This document shows positions 7,757 to 17,225 of a stretch of 20,823 nucleotides of DNA, one piece after another; the first letter of the stretch is position 1, and each line of letters begins with the position of its first letter. The notes beneath the pieces are model-generated. The model saw only the letters and a program-made list of their open reading frames with translations. It searched no databases and was not told the DNA's origin. A program made the translations under genes and the position numbers. This DNA comes from Lachnospiraceae bacterium (GTDB taxonomy: Bacteria > Bacillota_A > Clostridia > Lachnospirales > Lachnospiraceae): the NCBI GenBank assembly GCA_017613595.1, contig JAGADM010000100.1:1-20823 (forward strand). The letters run 5' to 3'.

Positions 7757-10006
7757 TTACAACGTAGCCTTCTGGCCTTTGGCGGCACGCTTACGGTTGC
7801 GGACTTTCTTCGCGTGGTAAATCTTGCCGTCAAATGTGAATTCGTCCTCGTTCTGATCAAGCGACGTACCATATACAACGTAGTCTTTCTTCTCAAGGGC
7901 GATGGCTTTGACGCCCTTACTGGTTTTCTTGAGCTCGGGTACTTCGTCGAGCGGGAAGCCGAGCGAGAGCTTCTTTTCGGTCAGGATGATGACCTTCTGG
8001 TGGCCGGACATGACTTCCTTCGCAGAGAGGGCGGTAAGGCCGACGATGCGGTCGTCATCCTCAAGTTTGGTTGTGTTGACAACGGCACGGTTGGTGTCGA
8101 ACTCGATACCGGAAACCTGCTTAATGAGACCGTTCTTCGTGATGAACAGAAGCTGTGAGTTGAACAGGTCTTCAAACGCGATGAAGAGTACGGCATCTTC
8201 GTCGGAACCGATCTTCGTAAGCGTCTGGTACAGCGTTCCCTTCTCACGCAGCTTGGCGCGCGGGATCTGCGGAACCTTCAGCTGGTACATGTTGCCCTGC
8301 GCGGTAAAGATGCACAGGCGGTCGTTCGAACGGATCGGGCAGGTGTGTACATATTCCTGCAGATTCTCGGGAGAAGCCTTCTGGTAGGAAGGTGTGTCGA
8401 TCGCTTTCATGTAGCCGAAACGGTCGATCAGGATCATCAGATCCTCAATCTTCTCCTCGACAACGTATGCCTTGGTTGTCTCGGTTGTGATGACCGTCTT
8501 ACGGGGCGTTGCGAACTTTTCACGGAACTCTAAGAGCTGCTCCTCAATGACTTTATAAAGCTCGCTCTTCTTCGAGAGAATCTTATTGAATTTCTTAATG
8601 TTCTTCTGGAGTTCGTCGTCCTCCTGCTGAAGCTTTAAGAGCTCGAGTCCGACGAGTTTGCTTAACTGCATCGCAAGGATTGCGTCAGCCTGGCGCTCGG
8701 TAAAATCAAACTGCTTTGCGGCGCGTTTTGCTTCCTCGGTCTTGAAGCGGATGTCATCGATCACGCCGTGTGTCAGACATTCTCTTGCCTGCTTCAGGTC
8801 TTTCGAACCGCGCAGTACTTCGATGATGAAGTCAATCACGTCAACCGCCCGGATCAAACCGCTGACAACCTCGAGACGCTTTGTGGCGCGGTCGAGGAGG
8901 TACCGGTATTCCTTTGTATACAGTTCATCCTGGAAATCGATGAATTCCTGCAGAAGATTCTTTAACGGGAACGTTCCGGGCTGTCCGTCCTTTACCGCGA
9001 TAAAGTTCACACCGTAGGTATCTTCGAGCGAAGTCTTCTTATAAAGACCGTTCAGAAGGTTCTCGGGATCGCGGTCCTTCTTTACTTCGATAACGATGCG
9101 CAGACCTTCCTTTGAGGACTCATCGCGTACGTCGGCAATCTCTTCAAATGTCTTTGAGCGGACCGCATCGGCGAGCTCTTCAACGAGCTTGGTCTTGTTG
9201 CCGGCAGCCGTATACGGAATCTCGGTAATGATAATGTTCTTCTTGCCGTATTCGCCGTTTTCGATAACGGCCTTCGCGCGGATGCGGACCTTGCCTTCGC
9301 CGGTCTCGTACATCTGCAGCAGTTCGTCGCCGTTGACGATCGTTCCGCCGGTCGGGAAGTCCGGACCCGGAACAAGCTGCATCAGGTCTTCGGTGCTGAT
9401 GTACGGGTCATGCATAACCGCAATCGCCGCGTCGATCACTTCCACCGGATTGTGCGGCGGAATGCTCGTTGCCATACCGACCGCGATACCGGTCGTACCG
9501 TTTATTAAAAGGTTCGGGAGCATGGCCGGAAGTACGGTCGGCTCCTTTTCGTTGTCATCAAAGTTCGGGACAAATTCGACGAGCCCCTGATCGAGGTGAT
9601 CGAGCATCGTCATGGCGCCTTCGGAAAGACGCGCCTCGGTGTATCGCATGGCTGCCGCGCCGTCGCCGTCGATCGAGCCGAAGTTTCCGTGGCCGTCAAC
9701 AAGCGGGATGGCGAGAGAGTAGTCCTCGGTCATGTGCACGAGCGCGTCATAGATCGAGGAGTCGCCGTGCGGGTGGTATTTACCCATCGTATCGCCGACA
9801 ATACGGGCACTCTTACGGTGAGGCTTCTTCGGATCGAGTCCGAGTTCCTTCATCGCGTAGAGGATACGTCTCTGTACCGGCTTCAGACCGTCCCGGACAT
9901 CCGGAATGGCGCGGGCGATGATAACGCTCATAGCGTAGTCACGGAAGGAGGTTTTCATTTCTTCCGCAAAATCCAGCTGGATTACGGATTCTTTTTCGGT
10001 ATTCAA
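7757..10006 (-). CDS. parC: Type II topoisomerase A subunit, topoisomerase IV-like
   Basis: The 749-residue protein breaks and rejoins both DNA strands together with the B subunit encoded just upstream. The catalytic tyrosine is Tyr122 in MRYTEARLS, and the winged-helix region has [11 protein letters not shown] with Ser83 and Asp87 (the same numbers as E. coli GyrA), both wild-type at the positions where quinolone resistance changes occur. The C-terminal beta-propeller (about 490-749) has no QRRGGRG-type GyrA box, the element gyrase needs for wrapping DNA. This favours topoisomerase IV. The start is TTG at 10006-10004, fixed by an exact AGGAGG eight bases upstream (10020-10015). Only 15 bases separate it from parE, so the pair is one operon. 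The alternative name, a gyrase A paralogue, cannot be excluded by sequence reading alone. Confidence 0.9.
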   Translation of the reverse strand: MNTEKESVIQLDFAEEMKTSFRDYAMSVIIARAIPDVRDGLKPVQRRILYAMKELGLDPKKPHRKSARIVGDTMGKYHPHGDSSIYDALVHMTEDYSLAIPLVDGHGNFGSIDGDGAAAMRYTEARLSEGAMTMLDHLDQGLVEFVPNFDDNEKEPTVLPAMLPNLLINGTTGIAVGMATSIPPHNPVEVIDAAIAVMHDPYISTEDLMQLVPGPDFPTGGTIVNGDELLQMYETGEGKVRIRAKAVIENGEYGKKNIIITEIPYTAAGNKTKLVEELADAVRSKTFEEIADVRDESSKEGLRIVIEVKKDRDPENLLNGLYKKTSLEDTYGVNFIAVKDGQPGTFPLKNLLQEFIDFQDELYTKEYRYLLDRATKRLEVVSGLIRAVDVIDFIIEVLRGSKDLKQARECLTHGVIDDIRFKTEEAKRAAKQFDFTERQADAILAMQLSKLVGLELLKLQQEDDELQKNIKKFNKILSKKSELYKVIEEQLLEFREKFATPRKTVITTETTKAYVVEEKIEDLMILIDRFGYMKAIDTPSYQKASPENLQEYVHTCPIRSNDRLCIFTAQGNMYQLKVPQIPRAKLREKGTLYQTLTKIGSDEDAVLFIAFEDLFNSQLLFITKNGLIKQVSGIEFDTNRAVVNTTKLEDDDRIVGLTALSAKEVMSGHQKVIILTEKKLSLGFPLDEVPELKKTSKGVKAIALEKKDYVVYGTSLDQNEDEFTFDGKIYHAKKVRNRKRAAKGQKATL

Positions 10007-10021
10007 ATGTCTGACCTCCTG

Positions 10022-11962
10022 TTAGGTGATATCCAGATTGGCGTATTTAGCTTCATCAATGATGAACTGGCGGCGCGGTACGACGTTGCTTCCCATCAGG
10101 AGGTTCGTAACTTCGTCCGCCTCTACGGTGTCGGCAATCGAAACCTGCGCGAGCACACGCTGCGCGGGATCGAGCGTCGTCTCCCAGAGCTGGTGGGCAT
10201 CCATCTCGCCGAGACCCTTATAGCGCTGCAGCGAATTGATCTTGCCCTTTGCGTCTTCAATCTCGCGGCGCTTCTTCTCGAGTTCGAAATCGTTCATCAG
10301 ATATTCGCTCTTCTTCGAACTCTTCTTGCCGGGAATCTCGTATTCAATCTTATATAGCGGCGGAAGACCGCGGTAAACCTTGCCTTCGAGGATCAGCTCC
10401 GGCATGAAGCGGTAGAAGAAGGTCAGCAGCAGCGTGCTGATATGGGCGCCGTCGACGTCGGCATCGGTCAGGATGATGATCTTGTCGTAGCGGAGCTTGT
10501 TGATGTCGAACTCCTCGCTGATGCCGCAGCCGAACGCGGAGATCATCGAGCGGATCTCATTGTTCTGAAGAATCTTCTCAAGCGTCGCCTTTTCTACGTT
10601 TAAGATCTTGCCGCGCAGCGGAAGAACGGCCTGTGTCTTACGGTCGCGGGCGGTCTTTACGGTACCGCCTGCGGAATCACCTTCGACGATGTAGATCTCG
10701 CATTCCGCGGGCTTCTTCGAGGAGCAGGCGGCAAGCTTGCTCTTCGTATCGAAATCGTTCAGCTGCTTCAAAACGGCGGAGCGTGCCTTGTCGCTTGCCT
10801 GTCTTGCGCGGCTCGAACGCACAATGTTATCAAGTATGGTCTTGAGCACTTCGACGTTCTTATCGAAGTATCTCGTTACTTCGGCGGCAAATACTTCGTC
10901 GACCGCCGTCTTCGCGTCGGAGTTTCCGAGCTTGGTCTTCGTCTGGCCTTCGAACTGCGGATCGGGATGCTTGATCGAGATGATCGCGACAAGACCGTTA
11001 CGGACATCGCGGCCGTCAAAGTTATCGTCCTTATCCTTTAAAATGCCGAGCTCGCGGGCATACGAATTGAGCACTCTGGTAAGCGCGATCTTGAAACCGG
11101 TTACCAGCGTACCTCCGTCCACGACGTTGATGCGGTTACAGTACGCGTTGATCTGTTCCGCGTAGTCATTGATGTACTGGAAGGCGACCTCGACCTCGAT
11201 ATCGCCTTTGCTTCCCTCCACATAGATCGGCTCCGGATGAAGCGGGGAGGCTTCACGGTTGATGTAGGAGATGAAGCTCTTAATGCCGTGCTCTTCGTAA
11301 TATACGCGCTCCTCACCGGTACGCTCGTCTGTAAACTTAAGCGTGAGCCCGCGGTTCAGATACGCAATCTCCTTGAGACGCTTGCAGATCGTCTCGGGGA
11401 CAAATTTGACCGTTTCGAATATCGTCGGATCGGGATAGAAGGTTACCTTCGTCCCGGTCTCGCTTTTCTTACAGGTACCGATGACGGGGAGCAGTCCGTC
11501 CACCAGCTTGGTAACGGGATGGCCGCCGTTCTCATACGAATCGGTGTATACGTTGCCGTTTCTGCGGATCTCGATGATCATCTTCGAAGAAAGGGCGTTG
11601 ACAACCGAAGCGCCTACGCCGTGAAGACCGCCGGAAACCTTATACACGGAGTTCCCGAACTTGCCGCCCGCGTGCAGTACGGTATAAACGACACGCGCGG
11701 TCGGAATCTTCTTGGTCGGATGGATATCGACCGGGACGCCTCGCCCGTTGTCGGTGATCGTCATGCCGCCGTCCTTGCGTAAAATGATATTGATCTCGTT
11801 GCAGTATCCTGCCAAATGTTCATCGATGCCGTTGTCGAGGATTTCCCAGATGAGGTGGTGCAGGCCTTTCGTACCGGTTGAACCGATGTACATACCGGGA
11901 CGCTTGCGGACCGCCTCCAGGCCCTCCAGAACGACGATCTGACTGCCGTCATATTCCGCCAT
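10022..11962 (-). CDS. parE: Type II topoisomerase B subunit, topoisomerase IV-like
   Basis: The 646-residue protein is the ATPase and Toprim subunit. The GHKL ATP site is intact: Glu40 and Asn44 in WEILDN, TDNGRG at about 70-75, and [14 protein letters not shown] at about 111-124. The Toprim metal site has EGDSAGG (Glu427) and TDADVDGAH (Asp500, Asp502, Asp504), and the C-terminal QRYKGLGEM motif is present. The segment after EGDSAGG reads [11 protein letters not shown] instead of the common [20 protein letters not shown] resembles gyrase B as much as ParE, so the topoisomerase IV name rests mainly on its partner. The ATG is preceded by AAGGAAGG, and a good promoter lies at 12048-12020. Length is normal for either family. 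Confidence 0.9.
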   Translation of the reverse strand: MAEYDGSQIVVLEGLEAVRKRPGMYIGSTGTKGLHHLIWEILDNGIDEHLAGYCNEINIILRKDGGMTITDNGRGVPVDIHPTKKIPTARVVYTVLHAGGKFGNSVYKVSGGLHGVGASVVNALSSKMIIEIRRNGNVYTDSYENGGHPVTKLVDGLLPVIGTCKKSETGTKVTFYPDPTIFETVKFVPETICKRLKEIAYLNRGLTLKFTDERTGEERVYYEEHGIKSFISYINREASPLHPEPIYVEGSKGDIEVEVAFQYINDYAEQINAYCNRINVVDGGTLVTGFKIALTRVLNSYARELGILKDKDDNFDGRDVRNGLVAIISIKHPDPQFEGQTKTKLGNSDAKTAVDEVFAAEVTRYFDKNVEVLKTILDNIVRSSRARQASDKARSAVLKQLNDFDTKSKLAACSSKKPAECEIYIVEGDSAGGTVKTARDRKTQAVLPLRGKILNVEKATLEKILQNNEIRSMISAFGCGISEEFDINKLRYDKIIILTDADVDGAHISTLLLTFFYRFMPELILEGKVYRGLPPLYKIEYEIPGKKSSKKSEYLMNDFELEKKRREIEDAKGKINSLQRYKGLGEMDAHQLWETTLDPAQRVLAQVSIADTVEADEVTNLLMGSNVVPRRQFIIDEAKYANLDIT

Positions 11963-12019
11963 AACAGAACCTTCCTTACAGTATTATCAGGCACTACGGA
12001 TTGTGCCGGAAACATATAT

Positions 12020-12048
12020 AATATACCAGATTTAGCAGGTGTTTGCAA
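12020..12048 (-). promoter_or_regulatory. Promoter of the parE-parC operon
   Basis: On the minus strand, TTGCAA (12048-12043) and TATATT (12025-12020) are 17 bases apart, with TG one base before the -10 (an extended -10). The leader before the parE ATG is about 50 bases. Confidence 0.78.
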
Positions 12049-12178
12049 GCAAAACATATACCGAATCGAAAATTTGTTCGCATTTTCCGAAGGCGGAAAA
12101 GGAGAAGCTTCCGGAAGCGGAGGAAGGGCTTCGCCGGGAAGCAAAAAATACTACATTTTTTTTGATTTACATATCCCA

Positions 12179-12207
12179 TTTACCGCGGAAACAACCAAAA
12201 GTATAAT
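12179..12207 (+). promoter_or_regulatory. Possible upstream promoter toward the lysA-like gene
   Basis: TTTACC (12179-12184) is followed after 17 bases by an exact TATAAT (12202-12207). It would add about 75 bases to the leader compared with the downstream promoter. The -35 is imperfect. Confidence 0.4.
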
Positions 12208-12256
12208 GAATCACAGGGGGGTTGAGTTATCTTATTATTTATATGGGAAATACCAG

Positions 12257-12285
12257 TTGCAAACTCAGGGGTGACATGCTATAAT
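12257..12285 (+). promoter_or_regulatory. Main promoter of the lysA-like operon
   Basis: TTGCAA (12257-12262) and TATAAT (12280-12285) are separated by 17 bases, with TGC directly before the -10 (an extended -10). The -35 hexamer and extended -10 layout are the same as in the divergent parE promoter. Confidence 0.8.
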
Positions 12286-12337
12286 CAATGAGATTTTTGC
12301 GTATTTGTCCGGTGAAACCGGCGATGAAGGAGACGAA

Positions 12338-13606
12338 ATGAGCAAGATTCCGTTTGTGACAAAGGAGCAGGTTGAGGCGATTGCCGCGAATTACAAGACC
12401 CCGTTTTATCTTTATGATGAGAAGGGAATCCGGCAGAATGCGAGGGAACTGAAGGAAGCATTTTCCTGGAACCCCGGATTCAAGGAATTCTTTGCGGTCA
12501 AGGCGACCCCCAATCCTTATCTTTTGAAACTTCTGCGGGAGGAAGGCTGCGGTGTGGACTGCTCCTCCTACACGGAACTTCTGCTTTCGGAAGCGGCAGG
12601 CTTCGGGGCAGGCGAGATCATGTTCTCCTCCAATGAAACCCCTGTCGGCGAGTTCACGAAAGCCCGTCAGCTCGGCGCCTATATCAATCTGGACGACATT
12701 ACGCATATCCCTTTCCTGCAGCAGGAATGCGGAATCCCGGAGACTGTATGCATGCGGTACAATCCCGGCGGCATTTACGAACTGGAAAACGGCATCATGG
12801 ATAACCCCGGCGATGCCAAGTACGGCTGCACAAAGGAACAGATGGTTCAGGCATACCGGGAGTTGATGGGGCTCGGTGTGAAACGTTTCGGAATCCATTC
12901 CTTCCTTGTAAGCAATACGATAGCCGAAGATTATTATCCCACGCTTGCGCGTACGCTCTTTACCCTTGCGGTAGAGTTGAAAGAGCGGACGGGAGCGGAG
13001 ATTGCGTTCATTAATCTTTCCGGCGGAATCGGTATCCCTTACAAACCGGAGGATCGGAAGGTTGACATCCGCCGCGTGGGCGACGGAGTCCGCAAAGTCT
13101 ATGAAGAAATCCTGGTTCCCGCAGGTATGGGTAATGTTGCGATCTTTACCGAGCTGGGACGTTTCATGATGGGACCTTACGGCGAGCTCGTCGTGAAGGC
13201 GATTCATGAAAAGCATATTTATAAGGAGTATATCGGCGTGGATGCCTGCGCGGTAAATCTGATGCGTCCGGCAATGTACCGGGCATATCATCACATTACC
13301 GTACTCGGCAAGGAAGATGCGCCGAAGGACCATGTTTATGACGTGGTCGGCTCTCTCTGCGAAAATAATGATAAGTTCGCGATCGACCGCGAGCTTCCGA
13401 AGATTGATATCGGAGATTATCTGGTAATTCATGACGCGGGTGCGCACGGTTACGCGATGGGCTATAACTATAACGGCAAGCTGAAATGTGCGGAACTTCT
13501 GCTGAAGGAAGACGGTTCGGTTCAGCTGATCCGCCGCGCGGAACAGCCGAAGGACTATTTCGCGACGCTTGATATCAGCGATATGATGAAGCCTTATTTA
13601 TCATGA
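12338..13606 (+). CDS. lysA: Diaminopimelate decarboxylase-like PLP enzyme
   Basis: The 422-residue protein is a fold-III PLP decarboxylase, most likely converting meso-diaminopimelate to lysine in the cytoplasm. Lys55 in FFAVKATPNP is the cofactor lysine. GCGVDCSSYTEL (70-81), SGGIGIPY (228-235), CENND (341-345) and AGAHGYAMGYNYNG (367-380) match the family's order. Several motifs are shifted from the standard form: HSFLVSNT replaces HIGS, ELGR (272-275) replaces EPGR, and CENND replaces CESGD. It is therefore a divergent member, and a related decarboxylase substrate is possible. The ATG at 12338 has AAGGAG five bases upstream; an in-frame TTG at 12305 lacks one. A small membrane protein gene follows 17 bases later in the same operon. 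Confidence 0.85.
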   Translation: MSKIPFVTKEQVEAIAANYKTPFYLYDEKGIRQNARELKEAFSWNPGFKEFFAVKATPNPYLLKLLREEGCGVDCSSYTELLLSEAAGFGAGEIMFSSNETPVGEFTKARQLGAYINLDDITHIPFLQQECGIPETVCMRYNPGGIYELENGIMDNPGDAKYGCTKEQMVQAYRELMGLGVKRFGIHSFLVSNTIAEDYYPTLARTLFTLAVELKERTGAEIAFINLSGGIGIPYKPEDRKVDIRRVGDGVRKVYEEILVPAGMGNVAIFTELGRFMMGPYGELVVKAIHEKHIYKEYIGVDACAVNLMRPAMYRAYHHITVLGKEDAPKDHVYDVVGSLCENNDKFAIDRELPKIDIGDYLVIHDAGAHGYAMGYNYNGKLKCAELLLKEDGSVQLIRRAEQPKDYFATLDISDMMKPYLS

Positions 13607-13623
13607 TTTGACCAGAGGGCGAT

Positions 13624-14022
13624 ATGGAAAATAACGTTACGAAAATTGTCTGCGGCGTCATTTTGGCGGTCGCAGTCGCGGTGATCTTATTGACACTGCG
13701 GGACAAGAGAGACCGGAAAGCTCCGGAGATACAGTTTCCCGACACGGAAACGGTCTACGAGACAGGCGAGGATACTGCGGTCCTTTTGGAGGGGGTTACG
13801 GCCCGCGACCGGAAGGACGGAGACGTTACGTATTCGCTTCTGATCGAGTCGGTCGTTACGCGCAGTGACGGCGAGTCGGCGATTGTATCTTACGTTGCTT
13901 CCGATAGCTCCAACAATATTGCAAAGGCATATCGAACTGTAAAGCTGCGTAAGAAACCCGAATATCCTCCGGGAGAGAATCCCGACGGATCAGACGTGTT
14001 GTTTCCGGATGACGTCAGGTAG
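13624..14022 (+). CDS. Small membrane-anchored protein with Ig-like (DUF5011-type) domain
   Basis: The 132-residue product has one membrane helix at about 7-25, then a single beta-rich domain at about 33-108. VTARDRKDGDVTY, IVSYVASDSSNNIAKAYRTVKL and their spacing match the bacterial Ig-like DUF5011 pattern (xDxxDGDVT ... YxxxDxxxNxxxxxRTVxV), usually found in cell-surface proteins. A Pro/Asp-rich tail follows. A basic stretch (RDKRDRK) just after the helix makes the orientation uncertain from charge alone; the Ig-like domain argues that it faces outside. GAGGG lies just upstream of the ATG. It shares the lysA-like operon and the terminator at 14030. Its function is unknown; a link with the decarboxylase is only by position. 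Confidence 0.75.
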   Translation: MENNVTKIVCGVILAVAVAVILLTLRDKRDRKAPEIQFPDTETVYETGEDTAVLLEGVTARDRKDGDVTYSLLIESVVTRSDGESAIVSYVASDSSNNIAKAYRTVKLRKKPEYPPGENPDGSDVLFPDDVR

Positions 14023-14029
14023 ATTTCAT

Positions 14030-14061
14030 GCACAGTCGATATTTCTTCGGCTGTGCTTTTT
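14030..14061 (+). terminator. Terminator closing the lysA-like operon
   Basis: GCACAGTCGA (14030-14039) pairs with TCGGCTGTGC (14047-14056), with one G-U pair, and is followed by TTTTT. It begins 8 bases after the stop codon of the Ig-like gene. It also shows that an upstream ATG at 14028, in frame with the ABC gene, is not a real start. Confidence 0.9.
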
Positions 14062-14084
14062 CTATATCCGGAATTGAGAAAGGG

Positions 14085-16496
14085 ATGAGTAATTTGAGTA
14101 AGAAGAACAAAAAGAAGGATGCGGTTTCGGTTAAACCGAAGGAACGTGTTCCTTCGTATGTAAGAGATTTGCTGAAGCCTTATTTTCAGGGCATTGATAT
14201 GGACGATCCCGAAAGGGGTATCCTGATCTGTACGGAAACCGACATGAACGGATCGATGGAATTTTCCAAAGGCCATATCGTGCTTTGCAAAGACAGACTG
14301 TTTGTGCTGGAATCCGAACCCGTGCCCGGAGAAGTGCACTTCTTCAAGGGACGCGAGACACTGGCATCGAAAGCCCAGACCGTAAAGAGAGAGTGGACCG
14401 TAAAAGAATACTCGCTTGCGGACATGAAAGAAGTGAAGATTGAGCGTACCGTCGGTGGCGGATTCCTCGTACTGGTTCATAAGAACCCGGATGACGGCGA
14501 AGCGGACGGAGCGGCGGAAACCATTGCCTCTTTTTCGAATCACCGCATGGGTCAGACTACAAAAGTAGAACGCTTATGCGAGAAGATTTCCAAAGGAGAA
14601 GAGATCAAAGACGATGAAGACGACGAAAAGGAAGAGGAATACTGCCCGATCTGCGGAATGATGTATCCTGATGAGGACCGTAAGATCTGCCCGAAATGTA
14701 TGAACAAGAAATCCATCCTGTTCCGTACGCTCGGATATCTGAAACCTTACCGCGGAAGAATTGCGATGATGATGCTTTGCATCCTCATCTATTCGGGACT
14801 AAACATCGTCTGGCCGTATCTGAACGGTAAAATCCTCTATGATAAAGTACTCGGAAAGAACGAAGCGTTTCTCGCGCGGCTCGGAATTCCCGGCGGGAAG
14901 TACGTGCTGGCGCTCGGGCTTGTCGTTCTGACGATGCTCGGAACGAAGATTCTGATGCAGCTGTTCGGTATCCTTCAGGGCGTTATTACCGCGAAGATTG
15001 TTCCGGATCTTGTCCGGACTTTGAAAACGGACGTATTTTCCTCAATGGGAAAGTTGTCTGTCAGTTTCTTTACCAGCAAGCAGACCGGTTCCCTTATGAC
15101 GCGTGTTATGAGTGACGCCGACGAAGTAACCGGGTTCTTTATCGACGGACTTCCGTATTTTCTGGTGAATGTTTGCACGATCGTGGCAATGGCTGTTGTC
15201 ATGTTTATGCTGAGCCCGGTTCTTGCGGTCGCGGCATTGATCTTTACCCCGATCGTGTTCTTAATCAGCTGGAAGATGCTTCCGCGTCTCTGGCACCGTT
15301 ACGGACGCCGCCACAGGGCGACGAGATCGCTCAATTCGAAGGTCCATGATAACCTGCAGGGAGCGCGTGTCGTAAAGGCTTTCGGTCAGGAGGAAAGTGA
15401 GGTCGGACGGTTCGACAAGAGCAACGAAAAGGTTCGGAGCGCCGATATGGCGGTTATGAATTACGATAACAAATTCTTCGCTCTTTATTCGATGGCGGAG
15501 AATCTGGCATCGCTTACGGTTAATGTTGTCGGCGCGTTCCTCATTTTGAAAGTGCATTCGCTTTCGCTCGGCGTACTGATCACATTTACCGGATATGTCA
15601 GCCAGCTGACGGGACCGATGGACTTCATGTCCTTCTTCTTCCGCTGGTACACGAACTGTATGAACAGCGCGCAGCGTATGTTTGAGATTATCGACGCCAT
15701 TCCGGAGATTCAGGAAAAGCCGGACGCGATCAAGCTCGATCATATCGACGGAACCGTCGAGATGAAGCATGTGACATTCGGCTACGAGAAGCATAAGCCG
15801 GTACTGAAGGATGTCAGCCTAAAGGTAAAGAGCGGTGAAATGCTTGGTATCGTTGGCAGGTCCGGAGCCGGGAAGACAACGATCGTCAACCTGATCTCGC
15901 GTCTTTATGATCCGCAGGAAGGACAGGTCCTTCTTGACGGATATGATGTCCGCGACCTGTCGTTTGAGACACTTCGCGGTTATGTGGCAATGGTTTCCCA
16001 AGAAACTTATATGTTCATGGGAACCGTAGCCGAGAACATCGCTTACGCACGGAAGGACGCGACCCGTGAGGAGATCATAAGGGCTGCGGTTCTTGCGAGC
16101 GCGCACGATTTCATCTGCCGCATGCCGGACGGCTACGATACGATTATCGGGTCGAGCGGACGGGAACTTTCGGGCGGTGAAAGACAGCGTATTTCGATTG
16201 CGCGTGCCATCCTCGCAAACCCGAAGATTCTCATCCTCGATGAGGCAACGGCGGCGGTGGATACCGAAACCGAGCAGGCGATTCAGCAGTCCATCAACCT
16301 GCTGATCAAAGGACGTACAACGATTTCGATCGCGCACCGTCTTTCCACGCTCCGTGATGCGAACACCCTTGTGGTTATTGACGAAGGAAAAGTCGCGGAA
16401 GAGGGAACGCATGAGGAACTGATCGCGAAGAAGGGTACTTACTACAAATTGAAAGAGCTTCAGACCAAGGCATTGGCGCTGAAGGGAATAGAGTAA
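14085..16496 (+). CDS. ABC exporter half with N-terminal PH-like domain and zinc ribbon
   Basis: This is an 803-residue fused membrane and ATPase half-transporter with an extra N-terminal part of about 215 residues. Residues about 39-165 look like a bacterial PH-like beta domain (GHIVLCKDRLFVLE pattern). A charged linker follows, then a zinc ribbon with Cys187, Cys190, Cys202 and Cys205. Six membrane helices lie at about 220-510. The ATPase is complete: Walker A GRSGAGKTT 591-599, signature LSGGE 695-699, Walker B Asp719 with catalytic Glu720, and switch His751. A GAG six bases before the ATG supports 14085; TTG at 14094 with AAAGGG upstream is an alternative. It starts 23 bases after a terminator, and I see no convincing promoter. 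The DUF1854 gene follows, so the two ABC halves probably form a heterodimer. The substrate is unknown. Confidence 0.9.
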   Translation: MSNLSKKNKKKDAVSVKPKERVPSYVRDLLKPYFQGIDMDDPERGILICTETDMNGSMEFSKGHIVLCKDRLFVLESEPVPGEVHFFKGRETLASKAQTVKREWTVKEYSLADMKEVKIERTVGGGFLVLVHKNPDDGEADGAAETIASFSNHRMGQTTKVERLCEKISKGEEIKDDEDDEKEEEYCPICGMMYPDEDRKICPKCMNKKSILFRTLGYLKPYRGRIAMMMLCILIYSGLNIVWPYLNGKILYDKVLGKNEAFLARLGIPGGKYVLALGLVVLTMLGTKILMQLFGILQGVITAKIVPDLVRTLKTDVFSSMGKLSVSFFTSKQTGSLMTRVMSDADEVTGFFIDGLPYFLVNVCTIVAMAVVMFMLSPVLAVAALIFTPIVFLISWKMLPRLWHRYGRRHRATRSLNSKVHDNLQGARVVKAFGQEESEVGRFDKSNEKVRSADMAVMNYDNKFFALYSMAENLASLTVNVVGAFLILKVHSLSLGVLITFTGYVSQLTGPMDFMSFFFRWYTNCMNSAQRMFEIIDAIPEIQEKPDAIKLDHIDGTVEMKHVTFGYEKHKPVLKDVSLKVKSGEMLGIVGRSGAGKTTIVNLISRLYDPQEGQVLLDGYDVRDLSFETLRGYVAMVSQETYMFMGTVAENIAYARKDATREEIIRAAVLASAHDFICRMPDGYDTIIGSSGRELSGGERQRISIARAILANPKILILDEATAAVDTETEQAIQQSINLLIKGRTTISIAHRLSTLRDANTLVVIDEGKVAEEGTHEELIAKKGTYYKLKELQTKALALKGIE

Positions 16497-16502
16497 TCCG
16501 GG

Positions 16503-16550
16503 GAAATGTGTTTCCCGCCCGGCCGCCGATTCTCGCGGCGCGCCGAATGG
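16503..16550 (+). other. Intercistronic hairpins before the DUF1854 gene
   Basis: GGGAAATGTGTTTCCC (about 16501-16516) is a perfect 6-bp stem with a TGTG loop. A GC-rich segment with CGCCG and CGGCG arms follows. No T-tract is present, so these are more likely to affect mRNA processing or stability than to terminate. Confidence 0.45.
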
Positions 16551-16568
16551 ATAAAGGAGAGTGTTAAT

Positions 16569-17150
16569 ATGGGTTTTAAACAGTTTGAAGGTGCTGATGA
16601 AGAGTTCAATCTCGAGCAGATGGAAGCCGAGACGGAGCAGATGCTGAGACTTCGGTATATTACAAAGGACAACGCCGAATTTGCCCGCACGAAGGGAGGA
16701 TTCGTTTCGCTTGACCTGAAGGACAGCATCGCGCCGGAGCACTATGACCGGATCCGTGTTGTGCGGAGCTTCCCGTTCACGGACCGGAACCGGTACATTT
16801 CCATCCGCACCATAGATGAGAAATCAAAGGAGATCGGCATGATCAAGAATCTTGAGACCGACGTGGATTCCGAGACAAGAAAGATGCTTGAAGAGCAGAT
16901 GGATATCCGTTACTTCACGCCGATCATTAAAAAGATCAACAATATTAAGGACGAATACGGACATGCGTATTTCGATGTGGAGACCGACCAGGGACCGTGC
17001 AAATTCGTAATCTACATGAATTCGAGCTCGGTTGTTAATCTTTCGGACGTGCGTCTTCTCATCAGCGATCTCGACGGAAACCGGTTCGAGATCCCGGATT
17101 ACACGAAGCTGTCCGCGCGCGAACTGAAGATGCTTGACTTGTTCCTGTAA
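16569..17150 (+). CDS. DUF1854 protein, accessory partner of the ABC transporter
   Basis: The 193-residue soluble protein has no signal peptide or membrane helix. Residues about 60-193 fit DUF1854: a VVRSFPF strand, ISIRTIDEKSKEIGMI, LEEQMDIRYFTPII (a conserved turn in the family), the pair DVETDQGPCKF, and the end RLLISDLDGNRFEIPDY plus LKMLDLF. As far as I recall, this family sits beside ABC transporters of the same type in proteobacteria, with names referring to cyanophycin metabolism. The first 55 residues are acidic and probably helical. The start is fixed by AAAGGAGA eight bases upstream; a longer frame from 16506 lacks a site. Its place between the two ABC halves suggests a regulatory or coupling subunit, which is inference. 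Confidence 0.85.
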   Translation: MGFKQFEGADEEFNLEQMEAETEQMLRLRYITKDNAEFARTKGGFVSLDLKDSIAPEHYDRIRVVRSFPFTDRNRYISIRTIDEKSKEIGMIKNLETDVDSETRKMLEEQMDIRYFTPIIKKINNIKDEYGHAYFDVETDQGPCKFVIYMNSSSVVNLSDVRLLISDLDGNRFEIPDYTKLSARELKMLDLFL

Positions 17151-17164
17151 TTCGGAACATGGGG

Positions 17165-17205
17165 GTATGGGCTGCGTATGTCTTAAGACAAATGCGCGGC
17201 GTCTT
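17165..17205 (+). other. Intercistronic stem-loop before the second ABC gene
   Basis: GCTGCGTATGTCTT pairs with AAGACAAATGCGCGGC with G-U pairs and a two-base A bulge, giving a long imperfect hairpin. No T-run follows directly, so it may tune relative expression of the second half-transporter rather than end the transcript. Confidence 0.45.
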
Positions 17206-17225
17206 TAAAGAAGTGAGGTTTGATT

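Larger units (their letters stand above)
11963..12337. other. Divergent control region between parE and the lysA-like gene
   Basis: This 375-base gap has no gene. It holds the parE promoter, two candidate promoters for the plus-strand gene, and two similar near-palindromes between them: GCTTCCGGAAGC (12107-12118) and GCTTCGCCGGGAAGC (12128-12142). Their starts are 21 bases apart and they are flanked by runs of A and T (12143-12163). No lysine riboswitch fold could be recognised. Confidence 0.6.

Noticed and set aside
12286..12337. Lysine riboswitch before the lysA-like gene
   Set aside because: The leader is only about 50 bases from the main promoter, and no conserved riboswitch core is visible.
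12239..13447. Minus-strand open frame of about 402 codons opposite the lysA-like gene
   Set aside because: It lies antisense to a clear PLP decarboxylase and has no family resemblance.
14028..14084. Upstream ATG for the first ABC gene
   Set aside because: It lies before the terminator hairpin at 14030-14061, so a transcript starting after that terminator would not contain it.
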